From JAXJQF01 sp036311285 (GTDB lineage Bacteria; Pseudomonadota; Gammaproteobacteria; Enterobacterales; Succinivibrionaceae), in NCBI GenBank assembly GCA_036311285.1, contig JAXJQF010000063.1, forward strand, positions 1 to 24,961: a DNA stretch of 24,961 nucleotides, written 5' to 3'. Both the position numbers and the translations under genes were made by a program. Under the pieces are notes generated by a model. It was not told the DNA's origin and did no database searches. It saw only the letters and a program-made list of their open reading frames with translations. Below are positions 7,168-14,828 of the stretch, piece by piece. The stretch's first letter is position 1. Each line of letters begins with the position of its first letter.

Positions 7168-7491
7168 AAGAACGATAACTAGTAAAACAAATGAATATAA
7201 AACAATAATAAATAATTCAATGCATTTTAATAAAACACATAAACTAAAAATATTATAAATGATTTGCGACTAATAGAAAATATTTAAATTTGAATATTTA
7301 TGATTAGGATATGTTTTAGACAAAAGTACAAATCCTATATTTAAAATTTACACATTATAGAGAAATATCTTTTAAAACAAATTAAGAAAAACTATAACTA
7401 TTCAACGTTATAAGTTCTGAATAATTACTTTCTTCTGAATAAAAAATGATGATTATTTGCTAATATTGTAAGTATTGATATTATTGTTTTC
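7168..7491. other. Intergenic region between dedA and dnaX
   Basis: No gene is seen. It holds the probable dnaX promoter, a 22-bp near-palindrome rich in AAATATT (7278–7299) just upstream of it, and a 10-bp direct repeat TTCTGAATAA at 7415–7424 and 7433–7442. A weak A–T hairpin follows the dedA stop. No GC-containing terminator for dedA is visible. Confidence 0.45.
7252..7257 (-). promoter_or_regulatory. Candidate −10 box for dnaX
   Basis: A perfect TATAAT on the minus strand lies about 84 bases before the dnaX ATG. The hexamer 17 bases upstream (TTTTCT) is a poor −35. A near-palindrome at 7278–7299 covers the −35 region and could be a binding site. Confidence 0.4.
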
Positions 7492-8148
7492 TTATGCTTT
7501 CTTTCCTACTTCTTGCTTTGCTTTGATTTTCTTTTTAATATAATTCTTTGCAAATAGAAATACAACGAATAATACTATTGTAACTGCAATAATGTGCATT
7601 ATACTCTGACCTAGTTGTACCTTTTTTAATAATTCTTCTAAATTACTAGCTAAGTAGTATGCAAGATAAATCCATATTGGTACAGATATTAAAGAAGCAA
7701 TACCATCAATTAATAAAAAGTGTAATAATGAAATACGTCTACTCATACCAGCTGATAAGTAAATAGGTAAACGTAAACCAGGCATGAAACGAGCAAAAAA
7801 TAGTACCCAAATACCATGCTTAGTAAATTGTCTTTGAACTTGAGCAAAGCGTCTAGGAGACAAAATCTTTCTCATAGGTTTGAACTTTTGGATACGGTAT
7901 CCAAAAATTCTTCCTAGAATATACATAGTAGCGTCACCAAGTAACACTCCTGCAAAACATATAACTAGCATTATATGAACATTTGTTGCTTTCAATCCTG
8001 ATACTAAACCAGCAGCAACAAGAATCAGATCTTTTGGAATTGGTGCGCCAAAACCACATAGAATTAGAATTAAAAAAACAAATAGGTAATTTATATACCC
8101 AAAGGATATTAGGTTTTCGGTTACCCAATTTAATAATTGTTCAGCCAT
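7492..8148 (-). CDS. DedA family membrane protein (SNARE-associated/VTT domain)
   Basis: The 218-aa product has several hydrophobic segments and the family signatures: GAPIPKDLILVAAG near residue 35, GDATMYILGRIFG near 70–82, and FFARFMPGLRLPIYLSAG near 116–133 (the FxRFxPGxR motif). The tail is basic (KKKIKAKQ). Family members act in the cytoplasmic membrane. Some (UptA/DedA) are known to return undecaprenyl phosphate across the membrane, and others affect membrane charge and potential; which applies here cannot be told. Its place next to a lipid-carrier-dependent glycan operon makes a carrier-lipid role attractive, but that is inference. The gap to the GtrA gene is 486 bases, so it is probably transcribed separately. 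The ribosome binding site is weak (AAGAA). Confidence 0.9.
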   Translation of the reverse strand: MAEQLLNWVTENLISFGYINYLFVFLILILCGFGAPIPKDLILVAAGLVSGLKATNVHIMLVICFAGVLLGDATMYILGRIFGYRIQKFKPMRKILSPRRFAQVQRQFTKHGIWVLFFARFMPGLRLPIYLSAGMSRRISLLHFLLIDGIASLISVPIWIYLAYYLASNLEELLKKVQLGQSIMHIIAVTIVLFVVFLFAKNYIKKKIKAKQEVGKKA

Positions 8149-8634
8149 AATGTTCTTATGAATGTTGTCGTATTTTTTTTGAATTTATCACTTTTTTTAA
8201 GTAATCTGGTTTAATCAAAATTTTTAATTAAATATTGAATAAAAATGCTCTTCTTGTATTTTGTAAACGTCTATAAACAAAAAAACTATTATTCACAGAA
8301 TTGTTGGAAATTTAGATATTGAAAAACGGGTATAAAGTATCTCACTATTTTTTGTTTAACACATAAAATACTAGAGAACTTTTGATCCTTTTTAATGTTT
8401 ATATTACCACCTATTCCGTGAATAATCTTTTTTAGTAAAACCGAAAAAGTCATGAGATTCCATAAGAATGTGCTTCTTTTGAAAACTGATGCATAACTCG
8501 AAAAAAAACAAAAAAGATCATACCTATCCAACTATCTTATAGCAAAACACTAAATTATTAGCATAACAAAAGTCGTTTCATAATATAATCAAATATTAGA
8601 CAATGTTTTCTATCATAAGACAGTAGTACATATT
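8149..8634. other. Intergenic region between the GtrA gene and dedA
   Basis: An 80-codon minus-strand frame (8531–8289) is open but would use TTG without a ribosome binding site. It resembles no family I recognise, so I do not call it a gene. I see no strong terminator after the GtrA gene and no clear dedA promoter. The sequence is otherwise plain and AT-rich. Confidence 0.4.
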
Positions 8635-9024
8635 TTACTTAAAACTAAAATACTTATGTCCAATAAAGCTCGTAATAACAGGAACAACAATACCTACTGC
8701 ATGAGCAATTTCCTCTGTATAACTCCAATCAATGTGTGCTTGTAAAAACATATTTAAATATACACTTATAAAATATGTTTGAATAACTGCTACCACATTT
8801 ACCAATACAAATTTAACACTTGATGATAAGACTGATGTTTTACGTTCTGTAAAGACAAAAATTCTTGATAAAGTATAAGCAATAAACATCCCTATACAAT
8901 ATGCTAGGACTACTGAAATATTAAAGTCTAACCACTGATTAATTACTATTCTAGAACAAAAATTACCTAAAGCAGCAATACCACCAGCCACAACAAACAA
9001 AATAAACTGTTTATTTAAGTTCAT
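8635..9024 (-). CDS. GtrA family membrane protein, probable lipid-linked sugar flippase component
   Basis: The 129-aa product has four predicted membrane segments and GtrA-family features: an N-terminal FVVAGGIAALGNF segment, SRIFVF after the second helix, and the C-terminal FIGHKYFSFK motif. GtrA proteins are linked to translocation of polyprenyl-phosphate sugars. In mycobacteria a GtrA-family protein (Rv3789) is encoded next to DprE1 and DprE2 and acts in arabinan assembly. The same neighbours occur here, which supports a role with polyprenyl-phosphoryl arabinofuranose. It is the last gene of the operon and overlaps the end of the FAD oxidoreductase gene by 14 bases. AGGA lies 10 bases before the start. 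Confidence 0.88.
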   Translation of the reverse strand: MNLNKQFILFVVAGGIAALGNFCSRIVINQWLDFNISVVLAYCIGMFIAYTLSRIFVFTERKTSVLSSSVKFVLVNVVAVIQTYFISVYLNMFLQAHIDWSYTEEIAHAVGIVVPVITSFIGHKYFSFK

Positions 9025-10336
9025 TTTCTACCATTCCTGCTATAGTTTTTGCTATTTTAATGCCTTCAGAGACACCACGATCTTCAGGATAATAATATGA
9101 AGTATCAGCTATAAACACATTATCATTCATAATTTTAATTTCAGGAATAGTTTTTAGATACTCTGGTCCGCATATTGGTTGAGCACACTTATAACGAGAT
9201 ACAACAATATTCAAAAAATCTTCATCATTTAGTGATGGATTTATCTTCTTAAAATATCTTATTATTTTTTCTTTAAATATATTGTCACTATCATTATAAA
9301 TAGAAGTTGATATAGGCATATAATAAGGAACATATACAATATGCTGACCATCACATGGATTAAGGTTAGAATATTCTATTATTCCTGGTATATCCATTTC
9401 TGGATCATTTGTATTAAGCCAAAAATTATCACTAAGAGCTTTGGCCAATTTTACAATAATACACACTACTCCAATATTAATAGTCTTAGCAAACTTATTG
9501 CGTGCATCTTTATCTATAAATTCAAAAATTGATGGTAAATAAGGTAAAGGAATAGTGGAAACTACTGCATCAAATACTTCTGAATTGCTAATATAATTCG
9601 TTCCAATTGAAGAATCTACAACTACAGTATATTTACCATCTGTAGTTTTTAATACCGACTTAACTGGCGTACTTGTAAAAATAGTCCCTCTATTATTTAT
9701 TACTTTTTCTGCCATGCCTTTAATCAACGGTTTTGATCCACCTTCTAGGTAACCTAATTTTTCCTTGAATAGATTATATCTACTTCTACCTATACGTCTA
9801 ATTCTACTCCATATCCAAGCAGCTGATAACTTATCACTGTATTCATAGAATTTAAGACTAAATAAATTACTCCACAATTTTTCCCAAGCTTCTTTTCCAA
9901 CCCATTTCTTAATCCAAGATGTTGATTCGATTTTATCTAAATCATCATATCTATTTCGCTTTACGGAGAAAAAAGCATGCAATCCATAACGGAATTTAGC
10001 AATTAAGCTAATCCCTCGGAATTTAAGCAAAGCAATAGGATTACCCCAAGGTTGCAATTCATTATTGAACCAAAAACCCATTGAGGTTGATCTCCAATGA
10101 AATTTATCCTCAAGTCCTAGTTCCTTCAACATTTCAAAATAGTCATAATCAGATGTACAATGAAAATGGTAGAAACGTTCAATATCGATTCCGTCAAAAT
10201 CAAAACTAACGGCCATTCCTCCAATATCCTTTTCTGATTCAAAAACAGTAACAGTATATCCTTTCTTTGATAAAAAATACGCCGTTGCTAACCCCATTGT
10301 ACCAGCCCCAATTACGGCAACTTTTTTACTAGACAT
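9011..10336 (-). CDS. NAD(P)/FAD-dependent oxidoreductase, amine-oxidase/protoporphyrinogen-oxidase-like
   Basis: I start at ATG 10336 (441 aa) because GAGG lies 7 bases upstream; an in-frame TTG twelve bases earlier is inside that site. The N terminus has a Rossmann FAD-binding motif VAVIGAGTMGLATAYFLSKKG followed by VFESEKDIGG. A YHFH…SDYDYF stretch follows that recalls UDP-galactopyranose-mutase-like and phytoene-desaturase-like flavoproteins. The C terminus has a second FAD contact, NVFIADTSYYYPEDRGVSEGIK. No signal peptide or clear membrane segment is seen. The substrate is unknown. It is cotranscribed with DprE1/DprE2-like genes and a GtrA gene, so a role in modifying a lipid-linked sugar or its carrier is possible but unproven. 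Confidence 0.8.
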   Translation of the reverse strand: MSSKKVAVIGAGTMGLATAYFLSKKGYTVTVFESEKDIGGMAVSFDFDGIDIERFYHFHCTSDYDYFEMLKELGLEDKFHWRSTSMGFWFNNELQPWGNPIALLKFRGISLIAKFRYGLHAFFSVKRNRYDDLDKIESTSWIKKWVGKEAWEKLWSNLFSLKFYEYSDKLSAAWIWSRIRRIGRSRYNLFKEKLGYLEGGSKPLIKGMAEKVINNRGTIFTSTPVKSVLKTTDGKYTVVVDSSIGTNYISNSEVFDAVVSTIPLPYLPSIFEFIDKDARNKFAKTINIGVVCIIVKLAKALSDNFWLNTNDPEMDIPGIIEYSNLNPCDGQHIVYVPYYMPISTSIYNDSDNIFKEKIIRYFKKINPSLNDEDFLNIVVSRYKCAQPICGPEYLKTIPEIKIMNDNVFIADTSYYYPEDRGVSEGIKIAKTIAGMVENELK

Positions 10337-10373
10337 TATTAACCTCAAATATTCTCTAAGTCATTCGCAACAA

Positions 10374-11312
10374 CTAAAAATCTAAAACAATTTTGCTATA
10401 CTTTGGATCATTAAATGTTTTGTTGATTGCATCTGAAAATTTAGTAGCCTTGATATCAAAAATTTCAGGCCAATTAATTACCTCAAATTCATCATGTGCA
10501 ACTAATGCTGCTAACTGCTGTGTGGTAAAAGGAGGGTCCTTATCAAAAACAGCATAAATAGATAATAATGCATAAAATAATGAATATGGAATTTTTGTAA
10601 TTAAAGTCTTTGAATTTGTTGCCTTTTTAATTTCCCTTATTATGTCGATATAATCAATCTTTTCCATACCTGATATATTATATGCACCTTCTATTTGTTT
10701 ATGCATACAACTGATAACAATATTTGACATATCTCCAGCATACAGAGGCTGCCTCATAAACTCTCCATTGCCAGGAATAGGGAAAATAGGAGTCTTTTTC
10801 ATAAATCTAGACAACCAACCTAAGTGTTTTCTATCAAACCAACCAAACATTAAAGTCGGACGTAATATAACACATTTTATGCCACTCTCTATAACCAACT
10901 TTTCTTGTTCCTTCTTAGTATTTGTATACCAATCGTCAGCAACAGAATTCACTACTGAAGAACTGAAATGAACTGTATATGGAATGTTGTATTTTTTTAC
11001 TAATTCTATTATATTTTTAGTTGACTCAATATTATTTCTAATAAATGGCTCCAAAGATGAGGCTCCTATTTGAGCTTGCAACTGTAAAACAACATCAGCA
11101 CCTTCAAATAAATCTCCCCATGAGCCTTTATCAGCTAAATCTACAGTCTCAACAACTATGTTAGGATGCATTGAGCGTAATATTTCAGAATTTCTCTTAT
11201 GCTTATCTAAAACAACTAAATTTGTATATCCTTGGTTTATTAGGTCTGCAACAGTATTTTGTCCAACCAATCCCGCTCCACCAGGAATTAAAATTTTCGA
11301 ATTCTTATCCAT
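10374..11312 (-). CDS. NAD-dependent epimerase/dehydratase family protein (extended SDR)
   Basis: The 312-aa product begins with a nucleotide-binding GGAGLVG motif (residues 11–17). It has SSSVV then WYTNTKKEQEK, which supplies the Y-x-x-x-K active-site pair, followed by the family's VILRPTLMFG strand. The C-terminal half (from about residue 215) is the substrate-binding part and is not diagnostic. Extended SDRs of this kind interconvert nucleotide sugars or reduce lipid-linked sugars. The exact reaction cannot be read from the sequence. It lies 14 bases after the DprE2-like gene and 37 bases before the FAD oxidoreductase, inside the presumed arabinofuranose operon. It may provide a second sugar modification. 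Confidence 0.82.
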   Translation of the reverse strand: MDKNSKILIPGGAGLVGQNTVADLINQGYTNLVVLDKHKRNSEILRSMHPNIVVETVDLADKGSWGDLFEGADVVLQLQAQIGASSLEPFIRNNIESTKNIIELVKKYNIPYTVHFSSSVVNSVADDWYTNTKKEQEKLVIESGIKCVILRPTLMFGWFDRKHLGWLSRFMKKTPIFPIPGNGEFMRQPLYAGDMSNIVISCMHKQIEGAYNISGMEKIDYIDIIREIKKATNSKTLITKIPYSLFYALLSIYAVFDKDPPFTTQQLAALVAHDEFEVINWPEIFDIKATKFSDAINKTFNDPKYSKIVLDF

Positions 11313-11326
11313 TAAATCACCTAAAA

Positions 11327-12076
11327 TTACAATTTTATATATTTAAAAATAAAACTTGGTATATTTCTAACAACAAACATAATCAAAGCCCATTTTGTTG
11401 GAGCATAAATTACTCTCTTACCTGAACTTATCCCCTTAACAATAGTATTAGCAACATCTATTGGTTCTGCAAGTTTAGAAGATTCAATATTTTTGGTCAT
11501 TTCACTCCTTGTTGGGCCAGGTTTAATTAAACAAATTCTAGGACCTTTAAGACCAAATCTATGAGTTAATCCTTGCATAAATGTTTCTATCAGCCCTTTT
11601 CCTGCTCCATACACATAGTTAGTCATTCTACCTCTATCACCAGCAACAGAACCTATTACAGCAATCGTTGATTTTGTGCAATTTTGGAGTTTTTCAGCAA
11701 AAGCTTCTGCAAAAAGAACAGGTGAAACCCCATTCACTTCTAAAGCTTCTTTAGTTAAAACTAAATTTTCTTGACACAATTTTTGTTCAGGCATATACCC
11801 ATGAGCAATAAGCACCAAATCAGGAAGATTTACTGCAGCTTGTTCATCCACTAATTTTTGAATTTCTTCAACATTCGTAAAATCCATTGTTTTTAATTCT
11901 ATAGAGGTGATTTTACTCCCTCTTACCTGTATATCTTTCTTAATACTCTCAAGTTTTTCTAAATTTCTACCTACAAGGACAAATTCTCTTGTGTTATTCT
12001 CTGCAAGTATTCTTGCACAGTTATGTGCTATTACTGATGTAGCTCCAATTATTACTACTTTACTAAAAAATTTCAT
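11327..12076 (-). CDS. DprE2-like SDR: polyprenylphosphoryl-2-keto-ribose reductase
   Basis: This is a 249-aa classical short-chain dehydrogenase with an N-terminal GATSVIA cofactor motif, VNGVSP (helix-4 Asn), the catalytic serine in IGSVAGDRGR, and YGAGK (Y-x-x-x-K). The SVAGDRGR…NYVYGAGKG segment and the IKPGPTRSEMT segment are close in style to mycobacterial DprE2. DprE2 reduces the 2-keto intermediate made by DprE1 to decaprenyl-phosphoryl-D-arabinofuranose. The pairing with an adjacent DprE1-like gene (4-base gap) makes this the likeliest role. AGGAG lies 9 bases before the start. The carrier lipid length is unknown; in a gammaproteobacterium it is probably undecaprenyl phosphate. A general SDR is the fallback. 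Confidence 0.83.
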   Translation of the reverse strand: MKFFSKVVIIGATSVIAHNCARILAENNTREFVLVGRNLEKLESIKKDIQVRGSKITSIELKTMDFTNVEEIQKLVDEQAAVNLPDLVLIAHGYMPEQKLCQENLVLTKEALEVNGVSPVLFAEAFAEKLQNCTKSTIAVIGSVAGDRGRMTNYVYGAGKGLIETFMQGLTHRFGLKGPRICLIKPGPTRSEMTKNIESSKLAEPIDVANTIVKGISSGKRVIYAPTKWALIMFVVRNIPSFIFKYIKL

Positions 12077-12080
12077 TACT

Positions 12081-13376
12081 TTATACTCCTAACAATCTTC
12101 TAGAAAGATCTGAACTAATTTTAGGATCTTTGTACTTTAAAAATTCTTCTATGCTATTTTTGTATCCCTCTTCAAAAAGGTCTTTTGGTTGTCTAGCATC
12201 TTTTGCTAAATAAAGTCTTCCATGCGCATTTCGAACAATAGCATCTAACCTATCTAATAATTGAAGTGTACTTACACCTTTATTTGGAAAATCAAGAGCA
12301 TAGGTAATTCCTTTATACGGAAAACTCATAATGCCCTCACATTGATAATCACCAAATGTTTTTAAAACTCCAAGAAAAGAACCTTGTCTTGACTTTGCAA
12401 TTTCCTTTTGTACCTCACGTACTGCTTCTAAACCATTTTCCATAGGCACTACAAACTGATACTGATAAAACCCTTTTGGACCGTATATATAATTCCATTG
12501 TAATATATTGTCTAAAGGGTAAAAAAACTTTTCGTAATGAACCTTCATTGATTTCTTTAAAGTTTGAGCAAAATAATACATCTTATTAAAACCCCAAAGA
12601 CTCAATTGGTTAACTAATGAAAAAGGCATCATAAACGGAACCATTAAATTACGGTTAATCTCAGAGTATCCGGTGTCTTTTGCGTTATTCCCTCTCATAA
12701 AAATACCACGTTGACCATTACCACTTATACAGTCTATCCATGATACAGTATGTTCATATCCAACTTCTGAAGTATTTGCTAATTCAAAAAATTCATCTAA
12801 ATTTGCATAAGGAATATTTTCAGCATCAACCCAAGGTCCTGATACCTCTCTAAGTTTCATTGTCGCTTGAATGATAAAACCAGTAAGCCCTATACCGCCA
12901 ATAGTAGCTCTAAATAAACCTTCGTTTTCGGTACGACTACAGTTTAATATCTCTCCATCACTACGCACAAGAACAAAACTTTCCAGATTATTACCAAACG
13001 TACCAAAACGATGATGATTTTTGCAATGAACATCATTAGCAATAGCACCACCAACAGTAACCAATTGCGTACCAGGAGTAACAGGAAGCATAAAACCACG
13101 CTTTACCAAAAAACGCTGAATATTTTTTAGTAACATGCCCGCTTCACAAGTTATAGTTTTCTTTTCAGGATTAAAATCTATAATTTTATCAATAAAATAC
13201 GATGATAAAAGTTCTTTGCCAGTGTTTGTACATACATCAGCATAACTTCTACCATTTCCTCTAGGAAGGTAAGGTGATTTTACATCTTTGACTAATTTTT
13301 GAATAATTCCTGTTGAAGCATATGTAACATCAGCATATGATTTTTCCAATATTCCCCAAGCAGACATATTTATCAT
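12081..13376 (-). CDS. DprE1-like FAD-dependent polyprenylphosphoryl-ribose 2'-oxidase
   Basis: The chosen start (ATG 13376, 431 aa) overlaps the preceding stop as ATGA and has GGGAGGGG just upstream; longer frames to 13412 lack such a signal. The FAD-binding half carries LPRGNGRSYADV near residues 40–51, then PVTPGTQLVTVGGAIANDVHCKNHHRFGTFGN read as overlapping short motifs. The C-terminal half has YALDFPNKG, GRLYLAKDARQ and a final SRRLLGV. These match the order of mycobacterial DprE1, which oxidises the 2'-hydroxyl of decaprenyl-phosphoryl-ribose. The lysine of LAKDAR corresponds to the known catalytic lysine. The position equivalent to Cys387, the covalent target of benzothiazinones, is Ala here (YALDFP). 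Translational coupling to the HAD–UbiA gene supports one pathway. Confidence 0.87.
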   Translation of the reverse strand: MINMSAWGILEKSYADVTYASTGIIQKLVKDVKSPYLPRGNGRSYADVCTNTGKELLSSYFIDKIIDFNPEKKTITCEAGMLLKNIQRFLVKRGFMLPVTPGTQLVTVGGAIANDVHCKNHHRFGTFGNNLESFVLVRSDGEILNCSRTENEGLFRATIGGIGLTGFIIQATMKLREVSGPWVDAENIPYANLDEFFELANTSEVGYEHTVSWIDCISGNGQRGIFMRGNNAKDTGYSEINRNLMVPFMMPFSLVNQLSLWGFNKMYYFAQTLKKSMKVHYEKFFYPLDNILQWNYIYGPKGFYQYQFVVPMENGLEAVREVQKEIAKSRQGSFLGVLKTFGDYQCEGIMSFPYKGITYALDFPNKGVSTLQLLDRLDAIVRNAHGRLYLAKDARQPKDLFEEGYKNSIEEFLKYKDPKISSDLSRRLLGV

Positions 13377-14806
13377 AAAACCCCTCCCAAAAAGAAAACA
13401 ATAGCAAAACAAATACCTGCAAGAAGACTTCTTTTATCCTTTATTGAAAAAACCACAGGATCCTCAAGCATCTCACCTCTAAATGATTTCAAAAACAAAT
13501 AACTAATCCAATATATAAGAATTGGTAAAGAACAAAGAGTTATGTAAATATTACCAAAAGTTGCTTGTATTACAGGATCTTTTATATAAAGAACAAATAT
13601 TAAAATAGATAAAAATCCCGAAGCCAATCCAGCTTGTCCAACATAATCAAGATCCTCAACCACGTAACCTCTACCACCTGCTTTCTTTTTATTATCTCGT
13701 TTCGCGTTAAATAATTCAGCATATCGTTTTATAAAAGCTAAAGACAAGAAAAAAAACAAACTAAAAATCATTAACCATTGAGAGTGTGGTAAGCCTGTAG
13801 CTAAACACCCTGCAATAATTCTTCCTGTATAAAGAATAGATAACGTTAAACAATCTACAATAGCAACTTTCTTTAGAATAAATGAATACAAAACAGTTAT
13901 AATAAAATAAGCAGTAAGACCAATGAGAAAATTCTCCCCAATTAAGCAAGCAACTATATAACTTCCCCCTATAAATAAAGGAATGTTAAAAAAAGCAAAA
14001 GGTATTGGAATATTACCTGCTGCTAATGGTCTATTCTTCTTTGTTCTATGCTTTCTATCATTTTCTAAATCAAGCAAATCATTAGTTATATAGACAGAAC
14101 TTGCAAGTAATGAAAATGCTACAAAAGCTCCTAAAGCCGCTAAGACATGTTCAACTAATGGTAATGAATGAGAAGCTAATAATGGAGTAAAAACTAAAAG
14201 ATTCTTTACCCATTGATGCGCTCTAATCATTTTTAGAAATGACTTAACTTTCTTTTTTTTCTTATTAAGTTTATTTTCAAGGTTTATAGTATTTGAATTT
14301 AACTTTTTACAACATTCAACTAAACTCTTAGAACAATTAACACAAAAAGCCTGTTCAGACTTTTCCCAAATAGCCAAATCAACAGAAGAATTACCTACAT
14401 AATCAAACTTTTTTTCGCCAAATTTTTTAACAAGAAAATCAGCCTTGTTACTGCCTGCAAGATTGATATCATTAGGTTTGCAAATAGGAGTAAAAAAAGA
14501 AAAATTCTGTTCAATTTTCTCACAAATACTACCATTACTAGCAGAAACTAGGAAAATATCACAACCTTGTTCTTTCTTAGAATGACAAAACACGACAACA
14601 TCCTCATTGTAAGGCAATGCAGAAACATCAAAATCAAAGTTCTCAGCTAATTTTGACTTTAAAAGTACTTTACCTCCGATTAAAAGCCAAAATATACAAC
14701 TAAAAATTACCAAAGGATTTTTCTTAAACTTAAATAAAAAACTTTCATATAGCATATCTGTCTTTACAAAAGTTCCGTCAAGATCAACACAAAGTATTTT
14801 ATTCAT
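13373..14806 (-). CDS. HAD phosphatase–UbiA fusion: probable polyprenyl-phosphate phosphoribosyltransferase with phosphatase
   Basis: The 477-aa product has two parts. Residues 1–180 are a HAD domain: DLDGT near residue 8, VSASNGS as motif II, a lysine in NKADFLVKKFG, and VGNSSVDLAIW as motif IV. Residues 190–477 are a UbiA-type prenyltransferase with about eight membrane helices, NDLLDLENDRKHRTKKNRPLA (NDxxDxxxD) and a second Asp motif VAIVDCL. The NDxxD…DRxHxTKxxRPxAAG pattern is that of mycobacterial DPPR synthase (Rv3806c), which moves phosphoribose from PRPP to the carrier lipid. A separate phosphatase then removes the 5-phosphate in mycobacteria. Here the fused HAD domain could do that step. 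The gene has AGGAA 6 bases before its start and overlaps dprE1 by four bases. Confidence 0.85.
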   Translation of the reverse strand: MNKILCVDLDGTFVKTDMLYESFLFKFKKNPLVIFSCIFWLLIGGKVLLKSKLAENFDFDVSALPYNEDVVVFCHSKKEQGCDIFLVSASNGSICEKIEQNFSFFTPICKPNDINLAGSNKADFLVKKFGEKKFDYVGNSSVDLAIWEKSEQAFCVNCSKSLVECCKKLNSNTINLENKLNKKKKKVKSFLKMIRAHQWVKNLLVFTPLLASHSLPLVEHVLAALGAFVAFSLLASSVYITNDLLDLENDRKHRTKKNRPLAAGNIPIPFAFFNIPLFIGGSYIVACLIGENFLIGLTAYFIITVLYSFILKKVAIVDCLTLSILYTGRIIAGCLATGLPHSQWLMIFSLFFFLSLAFIKRYAELFNAKRDNKKKAGGRGYVVEDLDYVGQAGLASGFLSILIFVLYIKDPVIQATFGNIYITLCSLPILIYWISYLFLKSFRGEMLEDPVVFSIKDKRSLLAGICFAIVFFLGGVL

Positions 14807-14828
14807 CGTGTGTTCCTAATATAAATAA

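Noticed and set aside
7934..8128. 64-codon minus-strand frame inside dedA
   Set aside because: It is an out-of-frame shadow of a clear DedA-family gene.
8289..8531. 80-codon minus-strand open frame between the GtrA gene and dedA
   Set aside because: It needs a TTG start without a ribosome binding site, has no recognisable motif, and open frames of this size are common in such AT-rich sequence.
10336..10348. TTG start for the FAD oxidoreductase
   Set aside because: The TTG lies within the GAGG ribosome binding site that serves the ATG at 10336.
3356..11425. Plus-strand open frames of 60–85 codons inside dnaX, the ATPase gene and the sugar genes
   Set aside because: They lie antisense within well-supported genes, have no family features, and appear to be shadows of the coding frame.
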